In this document: positions 26,374 to 36,079 of the stretch, in pieces | Position numbering within the stretch: position 1 is the first letter of the stretch | Layout: the number at the start of each line of letters is the position of its first letter | Source of the DNA: Mesobacillus jeotgali | Lineage (GTDB): Bacteria > Bacillota > Bacilli > Bacillales > Cytobacillaceae | Assembly (NCBI RefSeq): GCF_900166585.1 | Contig: NZ_FVZC01000009.1 | Coordinates: 310,001-374,000 of the forward strand | Reading direction: 5' to 3' | Length of the DNA: 64,000 bases | The notes under the pieces: generated by a model | Database searches by the model: none | What the model saw: only the letters and a program-made list of their open reading frames with translations | Told to the model about the DNA's origin: nothing | Position numbers and translations under genes: made by a program

Positions 26374-27257
26374 ATATTCAACCCCCGGGCTTTTCCGACA
26401 AACTTACCGAAAAAAGTGACTAGTCTTTCCAAGAGGATGACCGGGAGCATAAAGACCCCGACATAAAATAAAATCTTAGCTGGGGAGACTCCAGGTGTCA
26501 TCATGAGATTATAAAGTTCTTGTATGTATCCATCCAGGATAAACATGTGTTCAACGAGAACAAGGTTGGTCAAAACCAGGTAGATGATTGTTTTGAAGTG
26601 AATGGAAACAACTGGTACGATATTGCGGGTTAAGTGGACAAACAGGATTTGCATTTTAGATAATCCTTTTGCCTGGCCCAAAAGTATATAATGTTTTTCG
26701 AATTCATCCTCCATAATTTTTATTAGGAATTGAGCTAAAAACAATGAGGGGAGGAACGAATTTATGATCATTGGAAAAATAAGGGGTTCTTTCCCAGCTA
26801 GCCCATACATATTTACCAGGCGGATATCAAATTCCCTGAAAAGGGTAATCAATACCAGCTGCATCAGGAAAATAATGAGTAAATCAGGCAGGCCCCCGAA
26901 GAAATTCAGGATATGTTTTACTTTGGAGCGATGGGAATAAGGAAGAGTCATAAATAAATAGGCGATAAAGCTTCCTATAAAAACAGTAAACAACAGACTT
27001 ACAGAAATGATTTCTATGGAATATGTATACCTTTCGATAACAGTTTCCTGGTACCAGCTTTCTAAAAATTGCCAGCTGGATGGCTTGAATAACTGTTCGG
27101 CAGTGGCTGACATGGTTTTTAATAGAGCTGCCAGTTCAATGTCAATGTGCTCACTTCCCGACGTCCTCAATGAAAAAAGCCTGGGAAATGCCATGAAAAA
27201 TAGCAGACCTGCAATTGTGGTCAATATAAATAATGCGTTTTGAACTAACTTCTTCAT
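26370..27257 (-). CDS. DppB-like ABC transporter permease
   Basis: A 295-residue permease with an N-terminal helix, a roughly 85-residue extracytoplasmic segment (residues 30-75) and five further helices. The EAA loop is EFEKHYILLGQAKGLSKMQILFVHLTRN (about 190-217). The pattern matches the DppB/OppB half of peptide importers, but the first periplasmic region is unlike typical DppB. It overlaps the downstream fusion gene by 4 nt, so the two permeases are translationally coupled and probably form a heterodimer. A cognate ATPase must be encoded elsewhere, or the pair may have another function. Confidence 0.75.
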   Translation of the reverse strand: MKKLVQNALFILTTIAGLLFFMAFPRLFSLRTSGSEHIDIELAALLKTMSATAEQLFKPSSWQFLESWYQETVIERYTYSIEIISVSLLFTVFIGSFIAYLFMTLPYSHRSKVKHILNFFGGLPDLLIIFLMQLVLITLFREFDIRLVNMYGLAGKEPLIFPMIINSFLPSLFLAQFLIKIMEDEFEKHYILLGQAKGLSKMQILFVHLTRNIVPVVSIHFKTIIYLVLTNLVLVEHMFILDGYIQELYNLMMTPGVSPAKILFYVGVFMLPVILLERLVTFFGKFVGKARGLNI

Positions 27258-27437
27258 ATGGCCTCCTTTGGGGAAATTTTACTTATAATATTGTCTGACG
27301 TCGTAAGGTTATGAAAGGTTGCAAAACTTTATAGAGATCTTTTAATAATTTTGTGATAATTGAAAAAATAATGCAATATAGATTATAATAAACCGACTGG
27401 ATAGTTTATTAGAATGACAGAAAAAGGGGGAGAAGAC

Positions 27438-28970
27438 ATGAAACAAAAAGTATTGAATCCAACAATACTGTCTGCACTCGAGAAATTTACGGAACTGGAT
27501 GAAAAGATTTCCCATTATAATAGTATTTCAGGTTTGCTTAGCTGGGACCAAAAAGTAATAGCTCCCAAAAAAGGCCGGCCGATTTTTGCAAAAGCTAGCA
27601 GTACATTAAGAACTGAAGCGTTCAAGCTGACCGTATCCGAGGAAATGGGGAAATTGTTAAGTATTCTCTCTTCTCCAAATGCTGACGAATATTTAGATGA
27701 TGCAGCAAAGGCAAAGGTTCGTGAACGGCTGAAATTCTATAATCGTTCAAAAAGTATTCCAGCAGAGATGATTAAGGATTTCTCGGTGCTGACATCAAAG
27801 GCGAATGATGCCTGGGAAGAGGCAAGGGAAAATAATGACTTTGAAAAATATCTGCCTTTTCTGGAGAAAATCGTTGAGTTTAAAAGAAACGCTATTGAAT
27901 TCTATGGATATGAAAATCATCCATACGATGCTCTGCTGGATGAGTATGAGCCAGGCTTGACGGTGGAAAAGCTTGATCCTTTGTTTGTTAAATTAAGACA
28001 ATCCAGCACGGACTTGCTGAAACGGATACAAAATGCTTCTTACAAGCCGAATGTAGAGATTTTTGAACAATCATATTCAGTTGAAAAGCAAAAAGAGTTC
28101 AACAGGTTTATCCTTCCGCTGATCGGCTTTGACATGAATGGAGGCAGGCTGGATGAAACTGTTCATCCATTCGCACAGACGGTCAATACCGGAGATGTCC
28201 GGATAACCACAAGGTATTTAGATGATAATGTTCGCTCGGCGATTTTCGGCACGATCCATGAAGCAGGGCATGGTATATATGAGCAGAATATTGATCCGCG
28301 GTTCGAGGATTCTGTTTTGCAGGAAGGAGCTTCTTTTGGTATCCATGAATCCCAGTCACGCTTCCTTGAAAATATGGTAGGGCGCAGTGAAGAATTCTGG
28401 AAATATTTCTACCCGAAGCTGCAAGAACATTTCCCTGAGCAGCTTGAGAATGTTGGACTGGATGATTTCTACCGGGCCATCAATGCGGTTCAGCCATCCT
28501 TCATCAGGGTCGAAGCAGATGAACTGACTTATAATCTGCACATCATGGTCCGTTACGAAATTGAAAAGGCGCTTATTGCCGGTGAAATAGAAGTGAAGGA
28601 TCTTCCAGCAACATGGAACTCGAAAATCCATGAATATTTAGGGATTACCCCTGCGAATGATAGCGAGGGAGTTCTTCAGGATATACACTGGTCGTTCGGC
28701 GGCTTTGGTTATTTTCCATCGTATTCATTGGGGAATCTCTATGCAGCCCAAATCCTCAACAAAATTAAAGTGGATGTCCCTGATTTTTACGAAAGCATAG
28801 AAAAAGGCGATTTTGCGGTCATACAAAAATGGTTGAGGGAGAATATCCATCAATACGGCATGTTATATACCCCAAACGAATTGATAGTAAGAGCTACCGG
28901 TGAAGAACTGAATGCCGATTATCTTGTACAATATCTTGAAGAGAAGTACAGCAAGGTATACCAGTTATAA
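27438..28970 (+). CDS. M32 family metallocarboxypeptidase
   Basis: A 510-residue thermostable-carboxypeptidase-1/YpwA-type enzyme that removes C-terminal residues from peptides. The zinc motif HEAGH (in GTIHEAGHGIYEQNIDP, near residue 275) and the family segments HESQSRFLENMVGRS, and IRVEADELTYNLHIMVRYEIEKALI are present, as is the C-terminal GNLYAAQI. It is cytoplasmic. ATG 27438 follows AAAGGGGG; an upstream in-frame ATG at 27414 is less likely. A TetR gene follows after 25 nt. Confidence 0.92.
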   Translation: MKQKVLNPTILSALEKFTELDEKISHYNSISGLLSWDQKVIAPKKGRPIFAKASSTLRTEAFKLTVSEEMGKLLSILSSPNADEYLDDAAKAKVRERLKFYNRSKSIPAEMIKDFSVLTSKANDAWEEARENNDFEKYLPFLEKIVEFKRNAIEFYGYENHPYDALLDEYEPGLTVEKLDPLFVKLRQSSTDLLKRIQNASYKPNVEIFEQSYSVEKQKEFNRFILPLIGFDMNGGRLDETVHPFAQTVNTGDVRITTRYLDDNVRSAIFGTIHEAGHGIYEQNIDPRFEDSVLQEGASFGIHESQSRFLENMVGRSEEFWKYFYPKLQEHFPEQLENVGLDDFYRAINAVQPSFIRVEADELTYNLHIMVRYEIEKALIAGEIEVKDLPATWNSKIHEYLGITPANDSEGVLQDIHWSFGGFGYFPSYSLGNLYAAQILNKIKVDVPDFYESIEKGDFAVIQKWLRENIHQYGMLYTPNELIVRATGEELNADYLVQYLEEKYSKVYQL

Positions 28971-28995
28971 ACCAGCTGAAATAGAGGTAACGAAA

Positions 28996-29610
28996 ATGAC
29001 GCCAATTGTTTCGGAGGAGTATAAAGAAAGGAAGCGGCAAGAAATTTTGCGAAGTGCCCATGCTTGTTTTGCAAGGAAGGGATTTGAAGCAGCAACTGTA
29101 AATGACATTGTCGCTCATTCGGGCCTAAGCAAAGGGGCGATCTACAATTACTTCAAAAGCAAGGATGAAATATACCTGGCTTTGATGGATGTCCAGACCA
29201 AAGAGTCAGGTACAAAGTTCGCTAACGCCATCTCCAAACGGCGGACGGCTTTGGAGAAGCTTGACTTTCTGATTGATGCCTATTTAAATAATGACCCGGA
29301 AGATGCAGAGAACAAGGACCAGGCTCTTGTCCATTATGAGTTCAGACTTTATTCAACAAGAAACCCAGAGTTAAAAAAGACACTGACTGAAAGATATAAA
29401 GATTTCTTTGTTTCATTGTTAACCGGAATCATTAAGGAAGGGCAGGATACAGGAGAATTTAATATTCATTTGGATCCAGTCACTTACGCGGATATTTTTT
29501 GGGCGATGGTGAATGGTGTCACACTGCAGGCGACAATCCTTGATGAATATAAATATAAAAATACGTTAAAAGAAATGCGGGAAATGTTCGTCGAAAAATT
29601 GAGAGCATAA
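28996..29610 (+). CDS. TetR/AcrR family transcriptional regulator
   Basis: A 204-residue regulator. The N-terminal helix-turn-helix has the canonical RQEILRSAHACFARKGFEAATVNDIVAHSGLSKGAIYNYFKSKDEIYLAL. The C-terminal ligand/dimer domain (about 70-200) resembles YfiR-type repressors. ATG 28996 follows AGAGGTAA; the frame continues upstream into the peptidase gene. Its position suggests co-transcription with the M32 peptidase. No efflux gene is adjacent in the same direction, so its target is unknown. Confidence 0.85.
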   Translation: MTPIVSEEYKERKRQEILRSAHACFARKGFEAATVNDIVAHSGLSKGAIYNYFKSKDEIYLALMDVQTKESGTKFANAISKRRTALEKLDFLIDAYLNNDPEDAENKDQALVHYEFRLYSTRNPELKKTLTERYKDFFVSLLTGIIKEGQDTGEFNIHLDPVTYADIFWAMVNGVTLQATILDEYKYKNTLKEMREMFVEKLRA

Positions 29611-29648
29611 TTTAAAAAACCAGTGGAGTAAATCCCACTGGTTTTTCA
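29611..29648. terminator. Bidirectional terminator
   Basis: AACCAGTGG/CCACTGGTT type stem (AAAACCAGTGG and CCCACTGGTTTTT) with T-runs on both strands, between the convergent TetR and antiporter genes. Confidence 0.8.
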
Positions 29649-29670
29649 TTTAACTCAAGAGTTTTCAGGA

Positions 29671-31146
29671 CTAATGGGATTTTTCTTTTAAAAGTTTTTT
29701 CAGCTGGGATTTATTTTTCCTGGCAGACAAAATGTAAAGAAAATCACCTGCCAAGATTGCTGTATTCCCAGTAGGAGCGGTCAGTTTGCCATCTCGGATA
29801 ATCGCATTCACCAGTGTCCCTTCTGGAAAGGGAATTTCCATCAAGGTTTTGCCGACGATGGCACTATCACTTTCCATCTCATATTCAATCATTTCAGCAT
29901 CGGCTTTTCCGAGCGAAACTAATTCGAGTGACTGCATTGGTGTAGTTTTCTTGGGTCCATTTAATCCAAGCTTATCTGCTAACTTGGGAATGGTGGCACC
30001 CTGAATAAGGGCGCTTGTCAATACGACGAAGAAAACAACATTGAACATCTGATGGCTGTCCTCAATTCCGGCTAGTAACGGGAAGGTGGCCAGAATGATA
30101 GGAACTGCTCCCTTCAGTCCAGCCCATGAAAGGAAAACTCGCTCTTTTTGCGAGAAATTCATTTTTATTGTCGAGATAAATACCGCTACAGGTCTAGCAA
30201 CAAGCATCAGGATTACTGAAATAAGAAGACCCTGTATTAAAATATCCAGAGTGAATAATTCAGTAGGAAATACAAGGAGTCCAAGGATGACAAACATTAG
30301 GATTTGCATCATCCAGGCGAACCCTTCTGAAAAACGGAAAATAGAGTGGCGGTAAGCAATCTCCGCATTTCCGACTATGATGGCGGCGATGTATACAGCC
30401 AATAGGCCGCTACCATTTAAAAACGCTGTCAGTCCATAGGTCAGCAGGGCAAAGGCTGTTGCAAAAACTGGATACAACCCGCTGGAATCAAGGTTGATGG
30501 CGTTAAGGGCTTTTACAGCGATTCTTCCAAAAATAATTCCAAGAATCAGGCCCAGTCCCATCTGCAAGAAAAAGTCCCCGATCAATTTTAAGATACTTGC
30601 ATCAGGTATGGTAATGAGTTCAATCATTGCTACTGTTAAAAACACAGCCATCGGATCATTAGACCCAGATTCGGCTTCAAGAGTTAAACCTAGTTTTGGA
30701 GAAACATTGTGATCTTTTAGGACTGCAAAAACAGCTGCGGCGTCTGTCGATCCAACGATCGCGCCAAATAATATTGCTTCCAGCCAATCAAGCCCCAAAA
30801 TCATTTTCGCAGCTATTGCCACGATTCCCGAGGTGATTAATACACCAACGGTTGCAAGTGATAAAGAAGGTGCGATTACTGGCCTAACGTCTTTCCAATT
30901 TGTTTGCAGTCCGCCTTCAAATAGTATAATGACGAGAGCAATGACACCGATTTTTTGCGTCAGTGCTGCATTATCAAAATAGATAATGCCGAGGACATCA
31001 CTTCCCATGACCATCCCTACCATGATAAAGAAAATAAGCGATGGAACACCGAGCCTGGTCGAAAATCGTGTGGTCAATACTCCGACAATGAATAAGAAAG
31101 CCAAAAATAAGATGAAGGAATCTGTATTTAGAACACTTTCATTCAA
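29671..31146 (-). CDS. K+(Na+)/H+ antiporter, NhaP2/CvrA type with TrkA-C domain
   Basis: A 491-residue CPA-type antiporter. About 12-13 membrane helices (residues 10-385) contain the ion-site motif GSTDAAAVFAVL (near 130) and ESGSNDPMAVFL (near 160). The C-terminal cytoplasmic TrkA-C/RCK domain (about 405-485, GKTLMEIPFPEGTLVNAIIRDG) binds nucleotide-type ligands. It is expected to expel K+ or Na+ in exchange for protons. Translation starts at TTG 31146, 8 nt after AAGGGGG; no in-frame ATG is near. It follows the recombinase-like gene by 12 nt, so the two are likely one transcript. Confidence 0.85.
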   Translation of the reverse strand: MNESVLNTDSFILFLAFLFIVGVLTTRFSTRLGVPSLIFFIMVGMVMGSDVLGIIYFDNAALTQKIGVIALVIILFEGGLQTNWKDVRPVIAPSLSLATVGVLITSGIVAIAAKMILGLDWLEAILFGAIVGSTDAAAVFAVLKDHNVSPKLGLTLEAESGSNDPMAVFLTVAMIELITIPDASILKLIGDFFLQMGLGLILGIIFGRIAVKALNAINLDSSGLYPVFATAFALLTYGLTAFLNGSGLLAVYIAAIIVGNAEIAYRHSIFRFSEGFAWMMQILMFVILGLLVFPTELFTLDILIQGLLISVILMLVARPVAVFISTIKMNFSQKERVFLSWAGLKGAVPIILATFPLLAGIEDSHQMFNVVFFVVLTSALIQGATIPKLADKLGLNGPKKTTPMQSLELVSLGKADAEMIEYEMESDSAIVGKTLMEIPFPEGTLVNAIIRDGKLTAPTGNTAILAGDFLYILSARKNKSQLKKLLKEKSH

Positions 31147-31158
31147 TGAAAAACCCCC

Positions 31159-31713
31159 TTATAAGTTAATATTAATTGTAACGGTTACTGGGTTCTGGTC
31201 TAACCCGATGAAATGCATCGTTTCGGATGGAGATGAATGCTGAAGTCTTTTCTGGATTAGAGAAATGGCAACACCCTGTGAATAGGCATGATAACCAAAG
31301 GTTTTCCTGAGTGTAGTCATTCCAACAGGTTCCATGACCCCGGCTTCTTTTGCAGCAGCATTGATGATTCGGTAAGCTTGTTGTCTTGTTATAGGTTCAG
31401 CTGTTTTCCTTGATCTAAAAAGATAATCTGTCCTAATCAAGGTATTTTCATTTAAGTATCTTTTAAGAACCTTCCTTATTAAGGCATTTAAATAGATAGG
31501 GGGATTGCTGTAATGAGGTATTGAAAGGAATTCTGCTATTTTTCCTTCTTCGTTGCAGACATCATGAACACGGAGGCTCAATAATTCTTGAAGCTTAATG
31601 CCAGTATTGATTCCCAGCAAAAAAAGACAATAATCCCTGGTGGAATGTGCCTCTAGATATCTCTTCATTTCTTCAATTTGATTTTTGGACTTAATGGGGC
31701 TTACCGCTTGCAT
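31159..31713 (-). CDS. Tyrosine-recombinase-like protein lacking catalytic residues (YoeC-like)
   Basis: A 184-residue protein covering only the catalytic domain fold of tyrosine recombinases. The Arg-I box reads TGIKLQELLSL (Lys for Arg), box II reads TTLRKTFGYH (Arg kept, preceding His replaced by Thr), QKRLQHSSP keeps the second His, and the nucleophile position in TMHFIGLD is Phe, not Tyr. It therefore cannot cleave DNA by the family chemistry. Such small proteins (B. subtilis YoeC type) recur in Bacilli at non-mobile loci. AAGGAGG precedes the ATG. It is followed at 12 nt by the antiporter gene, which hints at a shared or regulatory role. Confidence 0.72.
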   Translation of the reverse strand: MQAVSPIKSKNQIEEMKRYLEAHSTRDYCLFLLGINTGIKLQELLSLRVHDVCNEEGKIAEFLSIPHYSNPPIYLNALIRKVLKRYLNENTLIRTDYLFRSRKTAEPITRQQAYRIINAAAKEAGVMEPVGMTTLRKTFGYHAYSQGVAISLIQKRLQHSSPSETMHFIGLDQNPVTVTININL

Positions 31714-31861
31714 TTTTATACCTCCTTATGTGACTTAATTATACCCAATTTTAGGTTTTTGTAACATACATTAACTATAGAAAGGATATTTTTTGTGAAC
31801 CCTTTGCCGAATGTTATAATGAACAGAATCATAAAAATTTGTAATTAACCTGGAGGCAACA

Positions 31862-32332
31862 ATGCTGACTTTTGAGCAAAAACTATCGATCATTGAATCT
31901 TTTCCGGAGCTGGAGCGGAAAAATGTTTCTTTAAGCCGTATTAACTTTCATTTTGAAGGTAGCATTTATGACAAAAAAAATGTTGTATATCACTTACACC
32001 CAAATGGGAATGGGTTTGTCTATGCGGAATTTTTAGAAGGATATGACTTGGATTCGAAAGGGATGGTGAATATTCGCGATTTTACTGCGGAAGAGCTTAA
32101 GTCGATCATTAAACTTTCGATTGAGTCCCTTTCACCTAACAGTACCATTCAATCAGCCATCATAGAGGACAATGATGAAGAGCGCTGGATCAATACTGAA
32201 AACCACACATTGATCCTTGTACATGAAGATGATATGTGGAATGTGTATGCTGGCCTGAATCTGGATGGTACATTTCTTTCTTACAATGAAGCTAAACAAT
32301 ATTTGGAAGAAGAAGGATTCAGGAAGAGATAA
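31862..32332 (+). CDS. Conserved-type hypothetical cytoplasmic protein
   Basis: A 156-residue soluble protein of mixed alpha/beta character, beginning LTFEQKLSIIESFPELERKNVSLSRINFHFE, with acidic, Trp-containing repeats later (DDMWNVYAGLNLDG). No family is recognised. It reads as a well-formed gene: TGGAGG lies 8 nt before ATG and a strong terminator directly follows the stop. It is divergent from the recombinase-like gene. Confidence 0.6.
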   Translation: MLTFEQKLSIIESFPELERKNVSLSRINFHFEGSIYDKKNVVYHLHPNGNGFVYAEFLEGYDLDSKGMVNIRDFTAEELKSIIKLSIESLSPNSTIQSAIIEDNDEERWINTENHTLILVHEDDMWNVYAGLNLDGTFLSYNEAKQYLEEEGFRKR

Positions 32333-32362
32333 AAAAGGATGCCCATGGGCATCCTTTTTTAT
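32331..32362. terminator. Bidirectional terminator
   Basis: AAAGGATGCC and GGCATCCTTT form a perfect stem around CATG, with A- and T-runs on both sides, between convergent genes. Confidence 0.85.
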
Positions 32363-32378
32363 ATTAATTAATTATTTT

Positions 32379-34172
32379 TTATAATTTGAAATTGCCGGTA
32401 AGCTTCTCAAGTTCCAATGCCGTCTGCTGGAGGATCTTTGTGGTATCATTCACGTTTTCTGCGATTCGCAGCTGTTCCTGCGTTGATAGGTCTGTCTGGC
32501 TTGTCCCTGCAGCAATTTGTTGAGATGCATGTGACACTGTATCAAGTGAGTTTGTGATTTGTTCGATTGCGATGACCTGCTGTTCAATGGCAGTAGCGAT
32601 GTTACTTGAGTTATCCTCAATCTCCAATGTTGTTTCATATATCTCTGTCAGTGTATTCCTGGCATTAAGTGAGAGGTCCTTATTGTACTGTACAGCTTCT
32701 CTCGTCTTGGCAATGTAGTCTACTGCATTACGGGTATTCTGTACATTTTCATTAACAATGGAAATAATCGTTGAAGCTGATTTTGCGCTTTCCTCAGCAA
32801 GCTTCCTGACTTCATTTGCAACAACTGCAAAGCCTTTTCCATGCTCACCGGCCCTTGCCGCTTCTATGGCTGCATTTAATGCTAATAGGTTTGTCTGATC
32901 AGAAATGGTGTTTATAATGTTGACAAACTGGGTGATTTTGTCAGATTGTTTTTCCAATACTGTGATGATATTAGCTAGATGGTTCGTATTCTCATCTACT
33001 GCTTCAAGCCCAGCGAGCATTTCATCAATTCTCTCCGTTCCTTCTTTTGAAGTAACAGTTGAATTTTTTGCGATAAAGCTTGCCTGTTGTGCGGAAGCAT
33101 TGATTTCCTCAATTCCTGCATTGATTTCTTCCAATGTTGCCTGCATTTCTTCAATATTCGCGTTCTGTTCTTGTGTACTGGCTGCTGCCTGCTGATTGGC
33201 GGCTGTCAGTTCCCTGATCGCCTCAACAGAACTTGATGCTACCTTGGATAAACCAACTGTTTCACTTGATACTTCTCTAGTACTGGTCTGGACTTGAGAA
33301 ACCAAATTCCTCAATGACATGGTCATTGCATTGATGCTTTCAGCGAGTGACCCGATTTCATCTTTTGATTTTACCTTTATATCTTCTTGGGACAAATCAC
33401 CATTGGCGATGTTAGCGGTTAACTCTTGTATTTTATTCAATGGTTTAATCAATCTCGAAACTAAGTAATACATTGCCGTACCTGACAGGATTAGGATGAT
33501 CAATGACAGTATCCAAATACCTGCAACTTCAGCATTGATTTTCTTATTTACCTGCGAAACGTCAAACTCGACTCCATAAAGGGCAATTGTTTTTCCGCCC
33601 ATATCGGTGATAGGTGCAAATCCAGTCATTTTAACGCCAGTATCCGACCTATATATTTCGGTAGTGGTTCTTTTGCTTTCATTAAGGGCTTCTAAAGCTG
33701 CACGGTCAAAAGCTTTACCGCCAGAATATTGTGAACCATATGTCAGCTTATCCGTCATCATGGCAGAACTCATAGTTGGGATGATAAATTTATCTCCATC
33801 TAATGTAATTAAATAAAGATTATGTATTAATGGGTTTTCTTTAAGAATTTCATCCATCTGTTTTTGCAGTGAGGTTACACCTGGATTGTTTTTAGATGGA
33901 TTGTTAATAATGGTTTTCGCTTTTCCGACCGAAATCTGGTCAGATAATAAGCTCGAAATTGTAGTAAGTTCAGCTTCCATGGAATCAAAATTGCTGGACT
34001 TTATCGTATGCTGGGCATAAAACGATGTTGCCAGTGCAAGGACAAGGATAGAAATGATGCTCAAGGATACGATCTTCAGTTTTAAACTCATATTTGTGGT
34101 ACTTAACTTTTTTCCTGTTCTTTTCTTTGTCACTGCTTTGTCGACAGTGTTCTTTCTCTTTTTAAAACGCAT
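32379..34172 (-). CDS. Methyl-accepting chemotaxis protein
   Basis: A 597-residue chemoreceptor. A basic N-terminus precedes TM1 (about residues 32-52), then a dCache/sCache-like sensor region of about 170 residues ([32 protein letters not shown]), TM2 (about 222-242), a HAMP domain (about 243-300), and a long signalling coiled coil. Its hairpin tip [44 protein letters not shown] begins near 440. It signals to CheA/CheW; the stimulus is unknown. A SigD-like promoter (TAAC-N14-GCCGAAAA) lies upstream. Confidence 0.92.
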   Translation of the reverse strand: MRFKKRKNTVDKAVTKKRTGKKLSTTNMSLKLKIVSLSIISILVLALATSFYAQHTIKSSNFDSMEAELTTISSLLSDQISVGKAKTIINNPSKNNPGVTSLQKQMDEILKENPLIHNLYLITLDGDKFIIPTMSSAMMTDKLTYGSQYSGGKAFDRAALEALNESKRTTTEIYRSDTGVKMTGFAPITDMGGKTIALYGVEFDVSQVNKKINAEVAGIWILSLIILILSGTAMYYLVSRLIKPLNKIQELTANIANGDLSQEDIKVKSKDEIGSLAESINAMTMSLRNLVSQVQTSTREVSSETVGLSKVASSSVEAIRELTAANQQAAASTQEQNANIEEMQATLEEINAGIEEINASAQQASFIAKNSTVTSKEGTERIDEMLAGLEAVDENTNHLANIITVLEKQSDKITQFVNIINTISDQTNLLALNAAIEAARAGEHGKGFAVVANEVRKLAEESAKSASTIISIVNENVQNTRNAVDYIAKTREAVQYNKDLSLNARNTLTEIYETTLEIEDNSSNIATAIEQQVIAIEQITNSLDTVSHASQQIAAGTSQTDLSTQEQLRIAENVNDTTKILQQTALELEKLTGNFKL

Positions 34173-34219
34173 TTTTCCACTCCCTCAAATCATCGTAGAC
34201 GAAAATATCGTTATTGTTA

Positions 34220-34246
34220 TTTTCGGCAAATTTAAAAATTTGTTAA
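34220..34246 (-). promoter_or_regulatory. SigD-like promoter of chemoreceptor gene
   Basis: On the - strand, TTAAC / 14 nt / GCCGAAAA resembles the motility sigma consensus TAAA-N14-16-GCCGATAT, about 50 nt before the start codon. The -35 match is weak. Confidence 0.4.
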
Positions 34247-34447
34247 GAAAAAAGTACTATTTAGATATTCCTTTTGTTAGAAACGCCATAAAGATGAAGA
34301 GTTATTTAATGCTGATATAATATGCGCAATTTACGAATAATAAAAATGGATTGATTCGCATTTTTGACAAAAAATGCGTTAGCTGTTCATTGTACGGGTA
34401 TAACTAAAAAATGATTTAATCTGACAGTGAAGTTTTTAAGGAGGTGA

Positions 34448-35791
34448 ATGCCTTACATATGTAAGGCTTATCCATTGATCATCACCAACTTGCTTTTAGT
34501 TGTTTTATTAATCGCAATAACCGGCTTTTTCGTCGCTACTGAATTTGCAATTGTCAAGGTTAGGACATCAAGAATTGATCAGCTAATTGCTGAAGGAAGG
34601 AAAGGGGCACAATCAGCCAAACACGTGGTCACACATCTCGATGAATATCTTTCCGCCTGTCAGCTGGGCATTACCATTACAGCTCTTGGTCTAGGATGGC
34701 TGGGGGAACCGACTGTGGAAGATTTGCTCCATCCAGTATTTTCAAGCTTGCATTTAAATGAGTCATTATCTGGCATATTATCGTTCGCTATTGCATTTGC
34801 TTCCATTACTTTTTTGCATGTGGTAATTGGAGAACTTGCCCCTAAAACCGTTGCAATCCAAAAAGCAGAAGCAATAACCCTGGCATTTTCCAGGCCGATC
34901 ATCTGGTTTTATAAAATTATGTACCCCTTCATTTGGGTTTTGAATGGTTCGGCGCGATTACTGGTCGGACTGTTCGGGCTAAAATCAGCATCTGAACATG
35001 AAATCGCCCATTCAGAGGAAGAACTTCGTATCCTATTATCAGAGAGTTATGAAAGCGGAGAAATTAATCAGAATGAATTGAACTATGTGAACAATATTTT
35101 TGAATTTGATGAACGGATCGCAAAGGAAATCATGGTTCCCAGAACTGAGATTGTTACCTTCGATATTTCTGATGATATTGAAACGATTATTGATGTCATC
35201 CAGCAAGAGAAATACACAAGGTATCCGGTTATTGATGGCGAAAAAGATAATGTAGCAGGAATGATCAACATCAAGGAAATACTCACTGCTAAACTGACAC
35301 AAAAAGAACTTCAGAAGGAAGCGATTTTATCTTCATTTATAAAGCCTGTCATAAGAGTGATTGAGACGATTCCCATACATGATTTGCTCGTCAAGATGCA
35401 GAAAGAGCGCATTCATATGGCAATCCTGATTGATGAGTATGGCGGAACATCCGGCCTTGTGACGGTTGAAGATATCCTCGAGGAAATTGTCGGAGATATC
35501 CGTGACGAATTTGATATCGACGAAATCGCCGAAGTAAGGAAGGTAAAAGAGAACCACTATCTTTTCAGTTCAAGAGTATTGATCGATGAGGTAAATGACC
35601 TGCTTGGCATCCATATATCTGAGGAAGATGTTGATACTATTGGCGGCTGGGTGATGACAAAAAATATTGATGCCAAAATAGGAGATGTAATTGAAGAGGA
35701 GGGCTATCTCTTTAAAATTATTGAAATTGATGAATACCATATTGCTTATTTAGAGGTAATAAAAATTGAGGAAGGTGTAAAGCCGGTGTAA
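34448..35791 (+). CDS. CNNM/CBS-domain membrane protein (hemolysin family, UPF0053)
   Basis: A 447-residue protein. The DUF21/CNNM transmembrane domain (residues 8-195, with [21 protein letters not shown] and [14 protein letters not shown]) is followed by paired CBS domains (about 215-335, [12 protein letters not shown]...[21 protein letters not shown]) and a C-terminal CorC/HlyC domain (about 350-440). Family members export or sense Mg2+ or other divalent ions. The ATG is only 3-4 nt after AAGGAGGTG, and codons 1-7 lie in an 18-bp perfect palindrome that could fold over the start, which suggests translational control. Confidence 0.88.
   Translation: MPYICKAYPLIITNLLLVVLLIAITGFFVATEFAIVKVRTSRIDQLIAEGRKGAQSAKHVVTHLDEYLSACQLGITITALGLGWLGEPTVEDLLHPVFSSLHLNESLSGILSFAIAFASITFLHVVIGELAPKTVAIQKAEAITLAFSRPIIWFYKIMYPFIWVLNGSARLLVGLFGLKSASEHEIAHSEEELRILLSESYESGEINQNELNYVNNIFEFDERIAKEIMVPRTEIVTFDISDDIETIIDVIQQEKYTRYPVIDGEKDNVAGMINIKEILTAKLTQKELQKEAILSSFIKPVIRVIETIPIHDLLVKMQKERIHMAILIDEYGGTSGLVTVEDILEEIVGDIRDEFDIDEIAEVRKVKENHYLFSSRVLIDEVNDLLGIHISEEDVDTIGGWVMTKNIDAKIGDVIEEEGYLFKIIEIDEYHIAYLEVIKIEEGVKPV
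34450..34467. promoter_or_regulatory. Perfect 18-bp palindrome across the start of the CNNM gene
   Basis: GCCTTACATATGTAAGGC begins on the last base of the start codon. It can be a dimeric regulator's operator or an mRNA hairpin that shields the start site. It encodes PYICKAY, which is not conserved membrane sequence. Confidence 0.5.
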
Positions 35792-35800
35792 ATCAGCTTC

Positions 35801-35852
35801 AGACTGTAGAAAAACTCGATGAAAATCGTGTTTGTCTACAGTCCTTTTTTTG
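35801..35852 (+). terminator. Terminator of CNNM gene
   Basis: GACTGTAGA and TCTACAGTC pair, with inner AAACTCGAT/ATCGTGTTT pairing, then T7. Confidence 0.85.
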
Positions 35853-35874
35853 GTTCTTACTGGAATCCGGCTGT

Positions 35875-35952
35875 AGATCCCCTTTCAGGCACTTTCCTTT
35901 CCGCGGGGCCGGCGTTCGGCTTCATCTTCGCCGCTCGCGCATGCGGTGTCTT
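35875..35952. repeat. GC-rich Bacillaceae-type intergenic repeat fragment
   Basis: The segment containing CTTTCCTTTCCGCGGGGCC and CATCTTCGCCGCTCGCGCATG is strikingly GC-rich against its AT-rich surroundings. It resembles the 'TTTCCGCGGGGC...CTCCTCGGCGCT' interspersed repeats known in Bacillaceae intergenic regions. The match is from memory and not verified. Confidence 0.45.
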
Positions 35953-35998
35953 ATTTGTCCGTCTTTTCATGGTGGCTAATATTGGTATGCCGTGAAAA

Positions 35999-36025
35999 GT
36001 TTGAGTGGTTGTCCATTCCGGGTAT
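35999..36025 (+). promoter_or_regulatory. SigB-type promoter of ysnF
   Basis: GTTTGA, 15 nt, GGGTAT: close to the SigB general-stress consensus, 55 nt before ysnF. The B. subtilis homologue is a general stress gene. Confidence 0.65.
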
Positions 36026-36079
36026 GAATACACTACCGGTGCAGCCGGGTGAATCTTACTTGAATTGGAGGAATGTAAA

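Noticed and set aside
30000..31000. Divergent or antisense frames inside the antiporter gene
   Set aside because: They have no ribosome site and their composition is that of the complementary strand of a membrane protein.
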